NCBI GenBank assembly: GCA_011037195.1
Contig: JAAEAF010003796.1
Location: 1-64,000 of the forward strand
Direction of reading: 5' to 3'
DNA from: Triatoma infestans
Lineage: Eukaryota; Arthropoda; Insecta; Hemiptera; Reduviidae
Length of the DNA: 64,000 nucleotides
The notes beneath the pieces are model-generated. The model did no database searches. It was given only the letters and a program-made list of their open reading frames with translations, and was not told where the DNA came from. Of the stretch, positions 33,700-44,689 are shown piece by piece. The stretch's first letter is position 1; every line of letters begins with the position of its first letter. The position numbers were made by a program, and so were the translations under genes.

Positions 33700-34398
33700 C
33701 TTATTTTACATTTTACCTGCCTTTTGCACTGGCCACTTCTTCAGGGACTCGGTGTTCCGGAAGCGGGTATTCCATCCTGACATCATGAACTACATTTAAT
33801 AATAACACAAATCTATGATACAATACAATTAAAATTCGCAGGACTGTACACGTTTGGGTAGCCCGTCATTTACACAAGATAGGTACGACGTCTAGTCCTT
33901 TGTGTCATAGTATGTACCACAACTTACATCAGTGTGCCCGTTTCATCAATAGGTTCCGCATATTTGGGAAGGCAACTTTCTCATGGGAATGCTTGGGGGA
34001 GTTTGAGATTAAGGATATCTTAAGAAGATATTGCAGTCAGACTGGTAGATTGCTGGGGGAGGTTTCTTAGGAGAATCCAGAATCATGGGAATTTTTTTAA
34101 CGCGATGTTATTAGCTGGTGGACAAAAGGAACATTATGATCAGTGTGGAGGGTTAAACTGGACACATAGTAAGGAGAACTAGTGGTTTTACGAAGGACTT
34201 TAGGCTGGAAGGATTGGATATGGTAGGAACTGGAATACTTGGTTGAACCCCAAACCTCGTACCACAAGTCCATAGGGGTTTGAAGACTGTGTTATATATA
34301 AGTCTTTCGTTTTCAACTGTGAGTTTAGAACGTCGGTCAAGCAGTATAGAAAGAAGTTCAAATCGTCGTATTTAGTTAGCATTTATTGCTTATTTTTC
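33700..34398 (-). pseudogene. Jockey-type LINE, fragment of ORF2 C-terminal region
   Basis: On the minus strand about 34360-34170 reads LLDRRSKLTVENERLIYNTV and then KPLWTCGTRFGVQPS, aligning with LLDKRSKLTPANKRQLYNSL.. of the 37-42 kb element. Downstream codons are frameshifted. Sequence below 33960 is unassigned. A third, older Jockey copy. Confidence 0.6.
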
Positions 34399-34698
34399 AT
34401 TATTACCTCGTCGTTTAAAATCCAGAGGTGACAAACAATAAAAGAAGTTGTTTATATATTCTTAAATAACCTTCAAAATTGAATAAAATAAATAAACAAA
34501 AATATAAAGCCACCACCACCATTAACGTCATAATAAACTGAAGTGAAAGTGATTAAAATATTTTTATTGCTTCTTTGACGTAATTACTTGTGTCATAGTT
34601 TATAAATCATCTTTATAGTTTTTATTCTTTGTTTTACTATTTATTTTCCACAAAAACACTCCTATTATTTATTCTTGGAAATGGTTTCTTTTTTTATA

Positions 34699-34911
34699 TT
34701 TATTGTATATATTATAATGTACTAAGATTAATCAAAAATAATAAATTTATTATTACGCTGTTTATAACTATTATTTCTATCTTATAATCCATGATTTCTA
34801 TTTAATTAGAAGCAATTTAAATGAAATTCCCTATTGTCCTCCTCCAGTCATTTGTGCCCCTTCTGGTACCATAGGTGAGCTTGCCTCATCTACAGCACCT
34901 CCTCCTAAAAT
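34699..34911 (-). CDS. Possible terminal exon of an unidentified host gene
   Basis: On the minus strand a TTTTAG acceptor-like site (about 34912) is followed by an open frame ending GGGAVDEASSPMVPEGAQ and TGGGQ, then TAG at 34831-34833. About 127 nt further on lies AATAAA (34704-34699). The codon-like glycine-rich tail, splice-like border and nearby poly(A) signal sit in non-repeat DNA, unlike most frames in the window. I do not recognise the protein. Twenty-odd codons are little evidence, so this is tentative. Confidence 0.25.
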
Positions 34912-35389
34912 TATGTTTGAATAAATTCATTAAAAAAAAATTACACGATACTTGTTTACTCTAAGCGTGATTAAATTAAAAATTTTTTTTAAACAAATAT
35001 GAAATATTCCCTCATTATGCTTAATTATTTTTCGAATTTATAATTTTTATAGTAATGAAATTAGCAAAGAGGAAAAAAATAAAAAACTGCGAGTGCAGTG
35101 GATACAGCATATAACATGTTCTGTTATATCACCGGAAAGAAAGGCTGAAGAAGGAAGTAGAGTGTGTGGGGCAATCTAATGTAGAGCCACTGGATCGTTG
35201 ACTTCATTGGAATGAGGAAAGAAAAGCACCATATGAAAATCTAAGGGCATTATCCGACCAGCTGTAAAAAAAAATAATTTTTTTTTGTTAAAATTTTTTT
35301 GTAAGTATTTTTTGTTTGTTTTTCTCAGATCAGGTTCTTCTATTGAGGAAATTAGCATTTGAAGAAAAATGTAAAGTATTAATCTTAGA

Positions 35390-35527
35390 AAATCGCTTCT
35401 GGATCGTCTTCTTTTGTTTTACTGGTGCTGGTAAGCGATCGTGATGAAATAGAGTTTTGAAGTTCTCTGAGTCCGAAAAAGTAGTTTTTAGGAAATGATT
35501 TCCTAAAATTCCCACTCTCTCTCCCTC

Positions 35528-35561
<34 letters not shown>

Positions 35562-36740
35562 AATGAGTGAGAGAGAGAGAGCGTGTGGGGGGGAGAACAG
35601 CCTAGTTCAATGAAAAAATCATAGGCACTTCAAACATGGCATTCCTTCTGACTGTAATTTGGAGTAATTCATAAAATTACTCAAGCACCATTTTAATGAA
35701 TGGATTTTCCAGTTTATTGCAATTTTCTCGAAAATGGTTGTAACGATTATGTACATTTAGATCTAGCACTTGTAATTGAAACATTTTCCTGTAAAAATGC
35801 AATTCAAAGTTATTCTTGATGAGGAGGTAACGTTATGCTTCCCTCTAAACTAATACATACAAAGAGCTACAACTTTTATTTGAAACATTGCTCTGGGAAA
35901 ATTCATTTAAGGGCACTTTTGGTGGAGGGGCGGGGTTATGTTTTCCTTTATAGTGCTTTATTAAATAATTGTGCTATAATGGATGTAAGAAGGAGAGAGG
36001 ATTAGAGAAAATGGACTTTGAGAAATAAACTAGATGATATGGCTGAACACTGTATAATGAATAGAACACACAAACTGCAAGGACTTAACAGTAAAATACA
36101 AGTTAGGCATCGAGAGATTAATAAAGACACAGACTGGCTGAGTAGAATGAGAAGGTAGTAGATAGGTTGCTGACCGGATGTACTGTTATCAACTGTCGTA
36201 AACGCTTGTGGTGTCGCTCTATTTATATGAATCGAGCACACAAACTGTTTCCTTCTCCGCTCTTCGGATCCCATTATCTAAATAATATTATATAGAATAA
36301 AATATGTTGCCAGTATTCCGAGTTTGAAGAAAATCGATTGACCGAAAGAGCGTTTCTACTGCACAGTTTTTTCCATTTCGCTGAGATTTTCTAGAAAACA
36401 GTTCAACAATTTTCTTTTAACTTCGTATACTATCTACACACATAAGTATAATTTTTATTTGAAACATTTATTGAAAATTCATTTAACGTGGTTTTTGGGG
36501 AGACGACAGGTGGGGTTATGTTTGATGGCCGGAGTGGCGTTTTTACTAAAGTAATTTCAATTTTCTAGAATTTTATCCATAAAAAAACTGACGGATTTAA
36601 ATTTGTTACGCTAACTACGTATACGGAGACCTGTCATTTTTACTGGAAACTTTTTTTTGAGAAAGTTCATTTAAAGAAGTTTGGCGGGGAGCGGGAATGT
36701 ATGGTTTTCTCATTGAAAAGTTATTTTATTTGTTGAAATT
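35390..36740 (+). repeat. H-family repeat with tandem cores and an internal insert
   Basis: The 5' part (about 35420-35500) is followed by a long TG and GAGA tract (35520-35582), core units opening near 35680 (weak), 36340 and 36525, and GGGCACTTTTGGTGGAGGGG words near 35910. About 310 bp of unrelated sequence (35960-36270) interrupts the unit; it has no recognisable product or clear inverted ends. Confidence 0.65.
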
Positions 36741-37133
36741 CTCCAAAAAGAAGCCAATCGCAGTCTAGAAGTAAAGATGTCAAATGTGGGCATGGTCAAC
36801 ATGATAATTGTAAATTTTTGATTGGCCTAATATACAACCAAATTTCATACCTTCTGATCTACATTATAATTGGTTAATTATTTCTTTGAAAAAACTAGTT
36901 TGGAATTTTTTTACTAATTTTCTCTTCGTAGGTATTTTATAAATGATCAAATTGTACAATAAAAATGCAAATATCAAGTTATTTCTGACATAATATTTAC
37001 ATGTTTTATAAAATTAATGTGAGCTATACAGAAAATAATCAGAATTTCAATTCCATTGTTGAAAAAGAAAGCAAAAAAGAATTAGGCAGAAATCCAGTGT
37101 AAGTCCGCCATTTTGTATTTGGCCGTTTATACT
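36741..37133. other. AT-rich flank of the Jockey insertion
   Basis: No feature recognised. It ends at the left target duplication of the following element. Confidence 0.45.
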
Positions 37134-37462
37134 AATGGAACAAAATTTTTTTTTTATTTATTTATTTATTTTGCAACTGTATACACAAAAATGCAACAAG
37201 CAAAAATGATGAAATGAAATGATATATACATAAACATGAAGGCACTAGCGTGATAACCAATGTTGGTTGCCGTAAGATAGCTAATAAAGCATTATGACTG
37301 CCAATGTAGGGGGTCAAAGTTAGGCAATTAAATGATCACGGAGCCATCGCCGCCTGAGTCTTCGAAGAGGGTTGGTAGGCATTGTTCTAGAGGATAGTGA
37401 GAGGATTAATGGATTGTAGTGAGTGGATAATTTGGAATGGAATTTAATGTAGCGGAATTGGG

Positions 37463-39064
37463 CTAAATCAGGACAAATGGAATATTTAGGTCGGAATGAA
37501 TTGTGTGATTGGAGACGTAAAATGGGGCATTTACTATGGTTCTAAGGATTTTGGATTGGAGAGTTTGTATGCGGTTAAGGTTTGTTCGTTTGGCTGTCCC
37601 GTACTGTTCCAGTCCGTATGTCCATATGGGTGCCAGCAAGGAATTGTATAGTTGTCTTTTATTCGCTGGAGTCAGTTTGGAACGTTTGTCGAGTAATCGT
37701 TTTAACATTTTGTATCTATTTTTACAGTCTATCCTTTTTAGTCGAGTAATTCTTTTTAGGACTTAAGGTAATAGGACTTAAGGATTAAGGGTTCCATGTG
37801 AGTCTTTTGTCCAGATAGAGTCCGAGATATTTCACTTGATTCGTAAGGGGAATAGGAATATTATTGAGGTAAATTGGAGGAAGTGTTTTGCGGTTTAGTG
37901 TAAATACTATATATTTGCATTTTTGTTGATTTACCCGATCTTCCATTGGCGAAGCTAGGCTTCTAGGATTTGGAGGTGATCTTGTAAGTTACTGGTAGCT
38001 ATGTGACGGGATCTGAATGAGGAGAGAGAATGGCTGTATCATCGGCATAGCCGGACTAGACGGATATGTAGAGGTCCGTCTCCACGTGGCAGGGATGGAA
38101 ACTTGCCTACTATGTAGGCAAGGCTAAGTGACCATAGGCACCGGTTTTGGCGCTATGCGCTAGGTACGGTGGCTAAAAGTGTGCTCTAATTTTGAATTTT
38201 TTGTATCATCGGCATAGGTGAAGGTAACTGTATTAGGATGAGTGGGTAGGTCAGCCGTATAAATAGTGTAAAGCAGAGGAGCAAGTATGCTCCCCTATGG
38301 AACGCCTGAAAAGACTGGATAAATAGACAAGGAAGAGGTTTTTTTGGAGACTTGAAAATAACGTTCGGAAAGGTACGACTTAAGGATAAAGTAATAGCTA
38401 GACGGTAGGATGCTCTTGAGCTTATACAGCAATCCCAAATGCCATACCCGATCAAAAGCTTGGGAGATGTCCAGGAATATTCCAGGATAATACAGTCCAA
38501 GCTCAAGAGAGGAGGCGATAACGTCAACCACGCGGTGCGCTGATGGATAGACGAGTGGCAACTTCGAAAGCCGATAGATGGTCAGGAATGATATTTTGAG
38601 GGGTTATTTCTACTTGAATCCTATTTAGAAGTAGTTTTTCCAGGATTTTTTTTATAAGAGGGAGAAGGTGATAGGTCTGTAGGAGTTGGGAAGATGAGTA
38701 GGTTTGTTGGGTTTGGGGATTTTTATTGTGGAGAATTTCCAGAAGATGGGGAAGTAGGTGGTACGAAGAACTGCGTTATATAAATAGATTATGAATATAA
38801 GTGCTTTCCTGGGAAGTTGAAGTAGGATTTTGGAAGTGATCAAATCATATCCGGGACTTTTATTTTTGGGAAGATTAAGGATGGCCTGCTTGACTTCTTT
38901 GGAGGAAAACGGTTTGGGAGGCAGAGAGAGAGGTAATGGTATGTCAAGTTCTTCATATATGTCATCTGAGTGTTGTCCGTCCGGATAAGGAGCATAGACG
39001 GTCGAGAGGTGTTGTACAAGAAGTTGGGCTTTCTCTTCATCAGATTTTGCCGAAGATCCGTCAT
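37463..39064 (-). pseudogene. Jockey ORF2, reverse transcriptase and C-terminal part
   Basis: Minus-strand frames give IKIPKPNKPTHLPNSYRPIT (about 38715-38655), HRVVDVIASSLELGLYYPGI, then FLDISQAFDRVWHLGLLYKL with the first catalytic aspartate (about 38495-38430), and the YADD codons near 38215, split by an insert. The C-terminal piece KRLLDKRSKLTPANKRQLYN to about 37463 follows. There are several frame changes (near 38650, 38290 and 37760). The intact protein would copy element RNA at a nicked target. Confidence 0.85.
38051..38201 (+). mobile_element. 151-bp insert with 16-bp target duplication in RT active site
   Basis: Flanked by perfect 16-bp direct repeats TGTATCATCGGCATAG (38035-38050 and 38202-38217), which on the minus strand are the codons for YADD of the host RT. 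The insert is richer in GC than its surroundings, holds a perfect 9-bp hairpin (CTTGCCTAC-TAT-GTAGGCAAG, about 38092-38112) and ends in a T-rich tail. No Pol III A/B boxes recognised. A SINE-like short retroelement of unknown parentage. Confidence 0.75.
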
Positions 39065-39377
39065 TATATTGTAATAGGTGAGAAACGTCTTTGTATTTTA
39101 ATATTTTCTTCGTGGCTGTCCAGAGTAAATTTTCATCCGTTGTAAGAGATTGTGTATAAGAGGAGTATTGTTCGTTATAGTATTTATGTAGTTCATTGGT
39201 AAGTTGATTGTATAGGGTCTTATTAGACGGGTATCTTTGTCGATGCCAGCGCGCTCTTGCATGTCGTTTGCGGGCTATTAACTGTCTGACATGTATAGGC
39301 AGATTGAAAGGCAGAGGTGTAAGTCTGTTAGTCTTGGTTTGAAGTGTGGACTGCCATACTCTGTTGTATGGATTCAG

Positions 39378-40020
39378 TCAAGTGTTTCCCGTTATCATCA
39401 AGTTGGTGTGGTGTCTTGAGAGGTACGTTAGATTGAGCTTCTGTTCAAAAGTATTTCGAAAAAAATTCCAGTCAATCGCTCTGTTTATAAGGGAAGGTGG
39501 GGAAGGGTTTTGCTTCGGGTGAATGTCGAGTGTTAGGATTACAGGACTATGGTCAGAGGATAAGTCATTTATAGTATAGGAATCAGTGTATAATGATGTA
39601 ATTTGGGAACAGATGATGAAGTCAAGCAGATCGGGTCTTTTACGAGGGGAAGTTGGCCAGTATGTGGGTTGTGATGTGGATATAGAGGAGAAATTGGTTT
39701 GCGTAAGGACATTATGAAGTAATCGGCCTCTCAGATTCGCCAGACGACTACTCCAGCTTGGACTCACTGAATCTAGAACCAAGGGAAGAAGGAAAGGATA
39801 AAAATTGGTGTTGGTCTATGGTAAGGTTTGAAGGACAATATACAGCAACTATTGTACAAGAAAAAGGCTCCGCCAATAGAGAGATCACGCTAGTCTGAAG
39901 GAAGGGAGTTACAATGCAGGGAATTTGGAAGTATGTAGGAATTACGAATAAGTATGGCTGTCCCGCCATGTGTAGCCCCTTCAGGGTGGTTGGTAAAGTG
40001 AGTTCTGTAGTGTAATAAAA
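39378..40020 (-). pseudogene. Jockey ORF2, endonuclease domain
   Basis: Minus-strand frames read NHPEGATHGGTAILIRNSYI (about 39985-39925), VAVYCPSN (about 39845), and further on DLLDFIICSQI and NDLSSDHSPVILTL (about 39640-39525). GGTAIL and SSDHSPV are motifs of the APE-type endonuclease of Jockey-related LINEs, SDH containing the catalytic histidine. N-terminal motif I is not visible in frame. Frameshifts are present near 39970 and 39760. Confidence 0.82.
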
Positions 40021-40481
40021 AATCGTGATCTTTCAGTGAAGTGCGTCTCGGTAATTAAAACTACATCAATTCGTTTGTCATATAATAGTATTTCTAGTTC
40101 GTGTTTGCGGTTACTTAGTCCGTTTTATTCCAAAGGCGTAGGGTGAGGGAATGCTGGGTAAGAGCCACTAAGGAGCGAGTTTAGGAAGGAGACTGTTGAC
40201 CACAGTAGTGAGGAGAGATATTAGCGGTGTAATGATGGATTTGAAATCGTTCAAAAAGGAACTGAGAAGAGAGGTTATGTCCCATGTGTGGGATGAAGCA
40301 GGAACGGGAGCGGGAACTTGCGGCGGCGGGGGACCCGCGACCATTTGTGCAAAAGACAGATTTTTATTGTAGAAGTTTGTTGTCTTCTTGGCTGGCAGAG
40401 GTGGAAAATTGCTTGGATGATGTTGAAGAAGTTGAGGCGGTTGGCCGGCAGTCAGAGAAGTTCTTCGCTCAGATGAAGACT

Positions 40482-41357
40482 CTAGATCGCCTCATTGTAG
40501 GTAGCAGAGTGCGGACCTAGGCATAGAGCACAAGTTGGTAACAGTTCCTTATGAACTATGCAGCCGTTGTAGGTAGCAGAGTGCGGACCTAGGCATAGAG
40601 CACAAGTTGGTGACGTGTTTGAGTCCTTTTTACACTCTGAAGTTAAGTGGTCTCCTGCACATTTTACACATCTCGGCTGATGAGACAGTAGCTCTTTGTG
40701 TGGCCATATTCTTGGCAACGTTTGTACTGCACGATATTTCGTTGCTTGTGCAGTTCCTCAATTTTTTATTTTGTTGCAGCATAAGGTATCTACATCAAAG
40801 ATTTCTTTGTTATTTGGAGATGGTTTTAAATCACGAAGAAAAGTGTTAAGAGTCTGTTTAGTAACAGGGTGAATTACCGGTGCGACATTCCGTACATACC
40901 GTCCAAGTACGGTCAGCTCTTCTTTTATAATTCCACTAGAATACTTCGGTGAAGGTATCTTATAACAACTCGGTAGGCTTTGTCTTTTTCGAGTTGAAAA
41001 GTGTGATAATCTGCTTTATGCTCTCTGAGGTACCTGATGATAGCGCGATAACTGTCGGTAGTCTTAGCATTAACTATCAGATCCGTAATTCTTGCTTTGC
41101 ATATAAAATTTCCTTTGCCCACCATCTGATCAAGGGTTTTGGATAGAACGCCAAATTTGGCACTTTTTTTTTATATAAATTGGTGGCGGCTTGTGGGTGC
41201 GAGGCCGAGAGGGTGCGGGAGCCACATCCATTTCATCTTGGGTAGTAGCTAATGGAGCAAAAAGGTTGTTTGTAAATATTCCCGGGGGAGCTGTTCCCGT
41301 CATGCTGACTGGCTTGTCATTAGTGGCGCTGGTGCTAGACTTGGTTTTATTCACCAT
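40482..41357 (-). pseudogene. Jockey ORF1, gag-like protein with PRE_C2HC and zinc knuckles
   Basis: Read from 41357 downward: a proline-rich N-terminal segment ending HKPPPIYIKK; then KTTDSYRAIIRYLREHKADY and AYRVVIRYLH (about 41080-40945), the PRE_C2HC domain; then CVKCAGDHLTSEC and CALCLGPHSATYNGC (about 40670-40550), two CX2CX3HXnC knuckles that bind nucleic acid. The second knuckle is duplicated in tandem. Frame changes near 41130 and 40720 break it. It would package element RNA. Confidence 0.8.
40495..40638 (-). repeat. 72-bp tandem duplication of a zinc-knuckle segment
   Basis: The word TTGTAGGTAGCAGAGTGCGG and the following sequence recur at 40495 and 40567, a period of 72 bp or 24 codons. 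The duplication repeats the PTCALCLGPHSATYN knuckle in frame. Confidence 0.75.
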
Positions 41358-41639
41358 AGCTGATTGTTTAAATTGTGGTTCATTCAGTTTTTGAATGCCA
41401 GATTGATTTTCAATTGTACTTGAAGTTGTATATTTTACTGGCTTCTTGCAGTTTAGCAGAAGCCCTAGTAATTCGTGTGTTTTCTTTTGTTGGTTTTTTT
41501 ATTCTTTTTTGGTGAATTACCAGACGTATAGCTCCTCTTTTTGGCTGAGGTTACGGAAGTGAATGACTCATTGTCAGTTGAACTGCCTATAAATAGGTGT
41601 CATCACTTAGACCCATTCCATTGATAATACTCACTCAGT

Positions 41640-42201
41640 AGTGTGGAGGTTTGTTATATCATAAATTAATTAAGAAATAAATTTAAGAAAAAAGAAAAGA
41701 AAAAAAGAAAATAGTAAAAAAGAAGTGATAAAAATAAATAAAAATAAATTTTCTTCCTACAGCAAGAGAGAAAAAAAGAAGAGAAAAATAAAAAAATAAT
41801 AATAAATAAATAAAATCGTATTTTAATAAAAGTAAAGAGAACTAGAAGTAAAAGAAGAGAATGGAGAGAAGTAATGAAGGTAGATGAAAGAGAAGAGAAG
41901 TGAGTATTGTTCGTTCTATATACATAAGATATTTACATTAAGGTTCACAGTTTTCATTCTATATTCATATAAACAGTACTTGCGATTTATATGCAGTCAG
42001 AACCAGTTACAAAATTAATTGATTTAGCGAGAACTAAATAGTTTCAGTAAACTACACTTACAGTATCGTGAAAAACGTATTTTGTTTATTCACTACGACA
42101 CTTTTTACACTTAATTCACTTTAGAAACCACTTAAGTTTCAACAAATTTGTTAATAAGAATCAGCTTGATGTTCACTATGTGAATGCCTACCAGTGAACT
42201 C
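41640..42201 (-). promoter_or_regulatory. Jockey 5' UTR, purine-rich on the plus strand
   Basis: Lies between the gag start and the element start at 42201 (minus-strand GAGTTCACTGG). The plus strand at 41680-41900 is nearly all A and G. Jockey-type elements carry an internal Pol II promoter here; no specific box is identified. Confidence 0.45.
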
Positions 42202-42330
42202 AATGGAACAAAATAAAATTGATGTTGAAACATCCAGAAAAATTTCTCCAATAAATTCATAATATTCATTTGAAAAACTTTGGTAAGACCTGGAGTTTGT
42301 AATTATTCATTTTATATTGTCCTTAATTTT

Positions 42331-42735
42331 AGATTGTTATAGCGGATTATTGTACTGCGACCGGAAAGATCTGGAGCCTTCTCCAGTGCACTGCTGGCCT
42401 AGTGTTCTCTAGCTACATACAACACTGCTCATCACTGTACAGTGAGCTGTAGAGTCTCTTAGGAAGAGAAAATCTAAGGGCAGCATGCTGGTTTTGAACC
42501 CGGGTTCTCCGCATTGCTAGTCCAGCGCGCTACCACTAAGCTAACCCCTCCCTTGTTTATTGGCTTAAGCCAATTAGCTAGAGGCGGAGACCATAGTTCA
42601 TGTACTTTGTTTGTCCTTGTCTGTGAAGGGTAGTGTATGCAGTTTAAGTGTATTATATACCTTTCTGACGAAGTGCATGGAGTATTGAGCTGTGGTAACC
42701 CGTGGGGTCGCTACTCTCCAAGTAACTGCCTGCTT
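42331..42735 (-). mobile_element. tRNA-derived SINE with 5' extension
   Basis: Minus strand: an extension (about 42735-42556, with CACGGGTTACCACAGCTCAA), a tRNA-like head (about 42553-42485; A box TAGCTTAGTGG, B box GGGTTCAAAACC), then body and end TATAACAATCT. Colinear with the copy at 9.1-9.5 kb, including the extension. Confidence 0.8.
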
Positions 42736-42739
42736 TCCC

Positions 42740-43529
42740 TTTGCGGGCTGCCCTTAATTTTATATAGATTGCGCAGTCCAGCAATTATTGAAAGAGTTCT
42801 GTAAAGATGGTATTCTACGTATGAGCTAATTCAATCGAAATCTAGTTTCTTGCAGCAACATATGTAAAACTAATTATTAGTGCAATTATACAAATAAATT
42901 ATAATAAAAAGAATCGTTATATATACTGAGTTTGAAAATGTAACTATGTGAATTTGAGTAATGTCATGTGAGTGTTTTACATCAGACTAATTTTTTTATT
43001 TAGATAGTAATTATATATATATACACATTATTAAATCATGCAAAACAAGGAAGTATGATAAATACAAATTATAATGATTAAACATACAAGGTCATTAGAA
43101 TATTTATTAAGTACTAATGCACGTTGTTATAAATGCGTATTTGCGACTTGTTTACATTACTGGTTGCAGCCATGTCCTTTTTTTTTTTTTTAATTAAATT
43201 TAATGTTTAAATTGCTTCCTTTAAAAAAGCATTACGTGCAAGTCATTTCATGTGTGCAATACTAAAATATATTTATATATATATGTATATATATATGAGG
43301 CGCCATATTATAAAAGTTCTTTTGCCTTTGTGACGTTAAAGATACGACTACTATTTTAGCATTATTACGTTTCCACCTTTGTCTATATTTCTCAAACTGT
43401 GATTTTAAATTATTTTAAATATCTGACTATAACATTCAAACGACTTTCGGTAACAGCTGTTAATAAAAATTAATTATATTAAATGAGAAATTTTGATTAA
43501 ATTTCAAATTTTACTCAGTTGTCTTTATT
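42740..43529. other. AT-rich region, no gene
   Basis: Contains an alternating TA tract (about 43265-43300) and a degenerate H 3' end near 42955-43000. Confidence 0.45.
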
Positions 43530-44160
43530 TACATGAATATAGAAAGATGTAGAGGGTCAAGTACCTACCCAGTTAGGAGGTAGTAGAAGTGATTACATTG
43601 TAGTCCAGAAGAGGCTACAAATTCCACAGAATTGCATAAATAATTTTTTTTTTCTAAAATTAACTTATACAGAGTCAATTTCGAGAAAATTCCAAAAAAC
43701 AAACTCAAAAAAATCTATTCTGATTAATTGCACTTCCGGTTAACTGGAATTTTCTTCAAATCTGGAATTTTACCAATGTCTCTAATGTTTATTATAAAGT
43801 TGGTAGAACCATTCGATGTACTGAAGTGGTGGTTTTCATTTTTAGAGGAAAGCTTAACGTTACTATTCCTCCAGAACCTTCCAGGGAAAAGTTTCAAAAA
43901 TAAGTAATAGGGAATTTATGCATATGTAGATAGGGTAGGTAGTTTAAAGAAAATCGTTAGAACTGTTTTCATCAAACGTGAAAAACTGAAAACATTTAGT
44001 AAAATCGCACTTCCGGTTTGAGGACCATCAGAGTTTTTGTTCGTCTATGTTCCAGAAACCTTTTTTTTTTCTTACTACGCAGGGGAACCCATAGCATGCA
44101 ATTTCGGTGAAAACTCAAGTTCGGCACAATTGCCGTACTTATTCCCTTACAAGTAAGAGA
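43530..44160 (-). repeat. H-family repeat, diverged minus-strand copy
   Basis: Core units open on the minus strand near 43745 and 44020. The 5' side ends near 44160 with CCTTACAAGTAAGAG-like hairpin sequence. Confidence 0.6.
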
Positions 44161-44471
44161 GAGAGAAAAAAAAAATTATCCAACTAAAAAACGTAATTTC
44201 TTTGCCCTCTAAAAAAACGTATGGCCAAAAAAAAAATTTGTTGGCAACATTGGAAGAGAGTAATCTGCTCGCGTTACTATTTATTTTCCAAGAAATTTTA
44301 CATGTCTAGACAAATTTGCTTATTTTAGAATTTAAAATAGTCAGTGTAAAAATAACTGCTTTGCTCAGTCACTTTTGGCATAACTCAAACTCTCTTTCTA
44401 TTTCATACACTCCCTAGTCTCCTTCCAATCGCGTCTTATTTTTACTTTCTCTTACTGGTAAGAGAAAATGT

Positions 44472-44689
44472 CAAATTTTCAAAAATCGAGTTTCCACCGG
44501 AAAAACTTTTTTTTGAAATCACCTGAATAAAGTTTTTAGCGAATGGGGTCTCTCTGTCTGGAGATATATATAGGTGTATGTATATACATATATATATCTC
44601 CAGACAGAGAGACCCCATTCGCTAAAAACTTTATTCAGGTGATTTCAAAAAAAAGTTTTTCCGGTGGAAACTCGATTTTTGAAAATTTG
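44472..44689. repeat. 101-bp perfect inverted repeat with 16-bp spacer
   Basis: Arms 44472-44572 and 44589-44689 are exact reverse complements by base-for-base reading; the 16-bp centre is an imperfect TA-rich palindrome. The arm is the H-family 5' part (CTTTCTCTTACT sits just outside the left arm at 44450). Perfect identity between arms, against strong divergence between H copies elsewhere, points to a recent local inverted duplication. Confidence 0.92.

Larger units (their letters stand above)
37147..42201 (-). mobile_element. Full-length but inactivated Jockey-clade LINE
   Basis: A 5,055-bp minus-strand insertion flanked by perfect 13-bp direct repeats AATGGAACAAAAT at 37134-37146 and 42202-42214. 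It has an A/T-rich 3' tail (37147-37175), ORF2 with endonuclease and reverse transcriptase, gag-like ORF1 with PRE_C2HC and zinc knuckles, and a purine-rich 5' UTR of about 560 bp up to its start at 42201. Domain order and length match insect Jockey elements. Stops and frameshifts in both ORFs, plus a 151-bp insert in the RT active site, make it defective. Confidence 0.85.

Noticed and set aside
33705..33790. Hammerhead-like words (CTGAAGA on the minus strand)
   Set aside because: No stem II plus GAAA follows; chance occurrence.
40284..41394. Plus-strand open frames across the Jockey gag region
   Set aside because: They are antisense shadows of the minus-strand gag.
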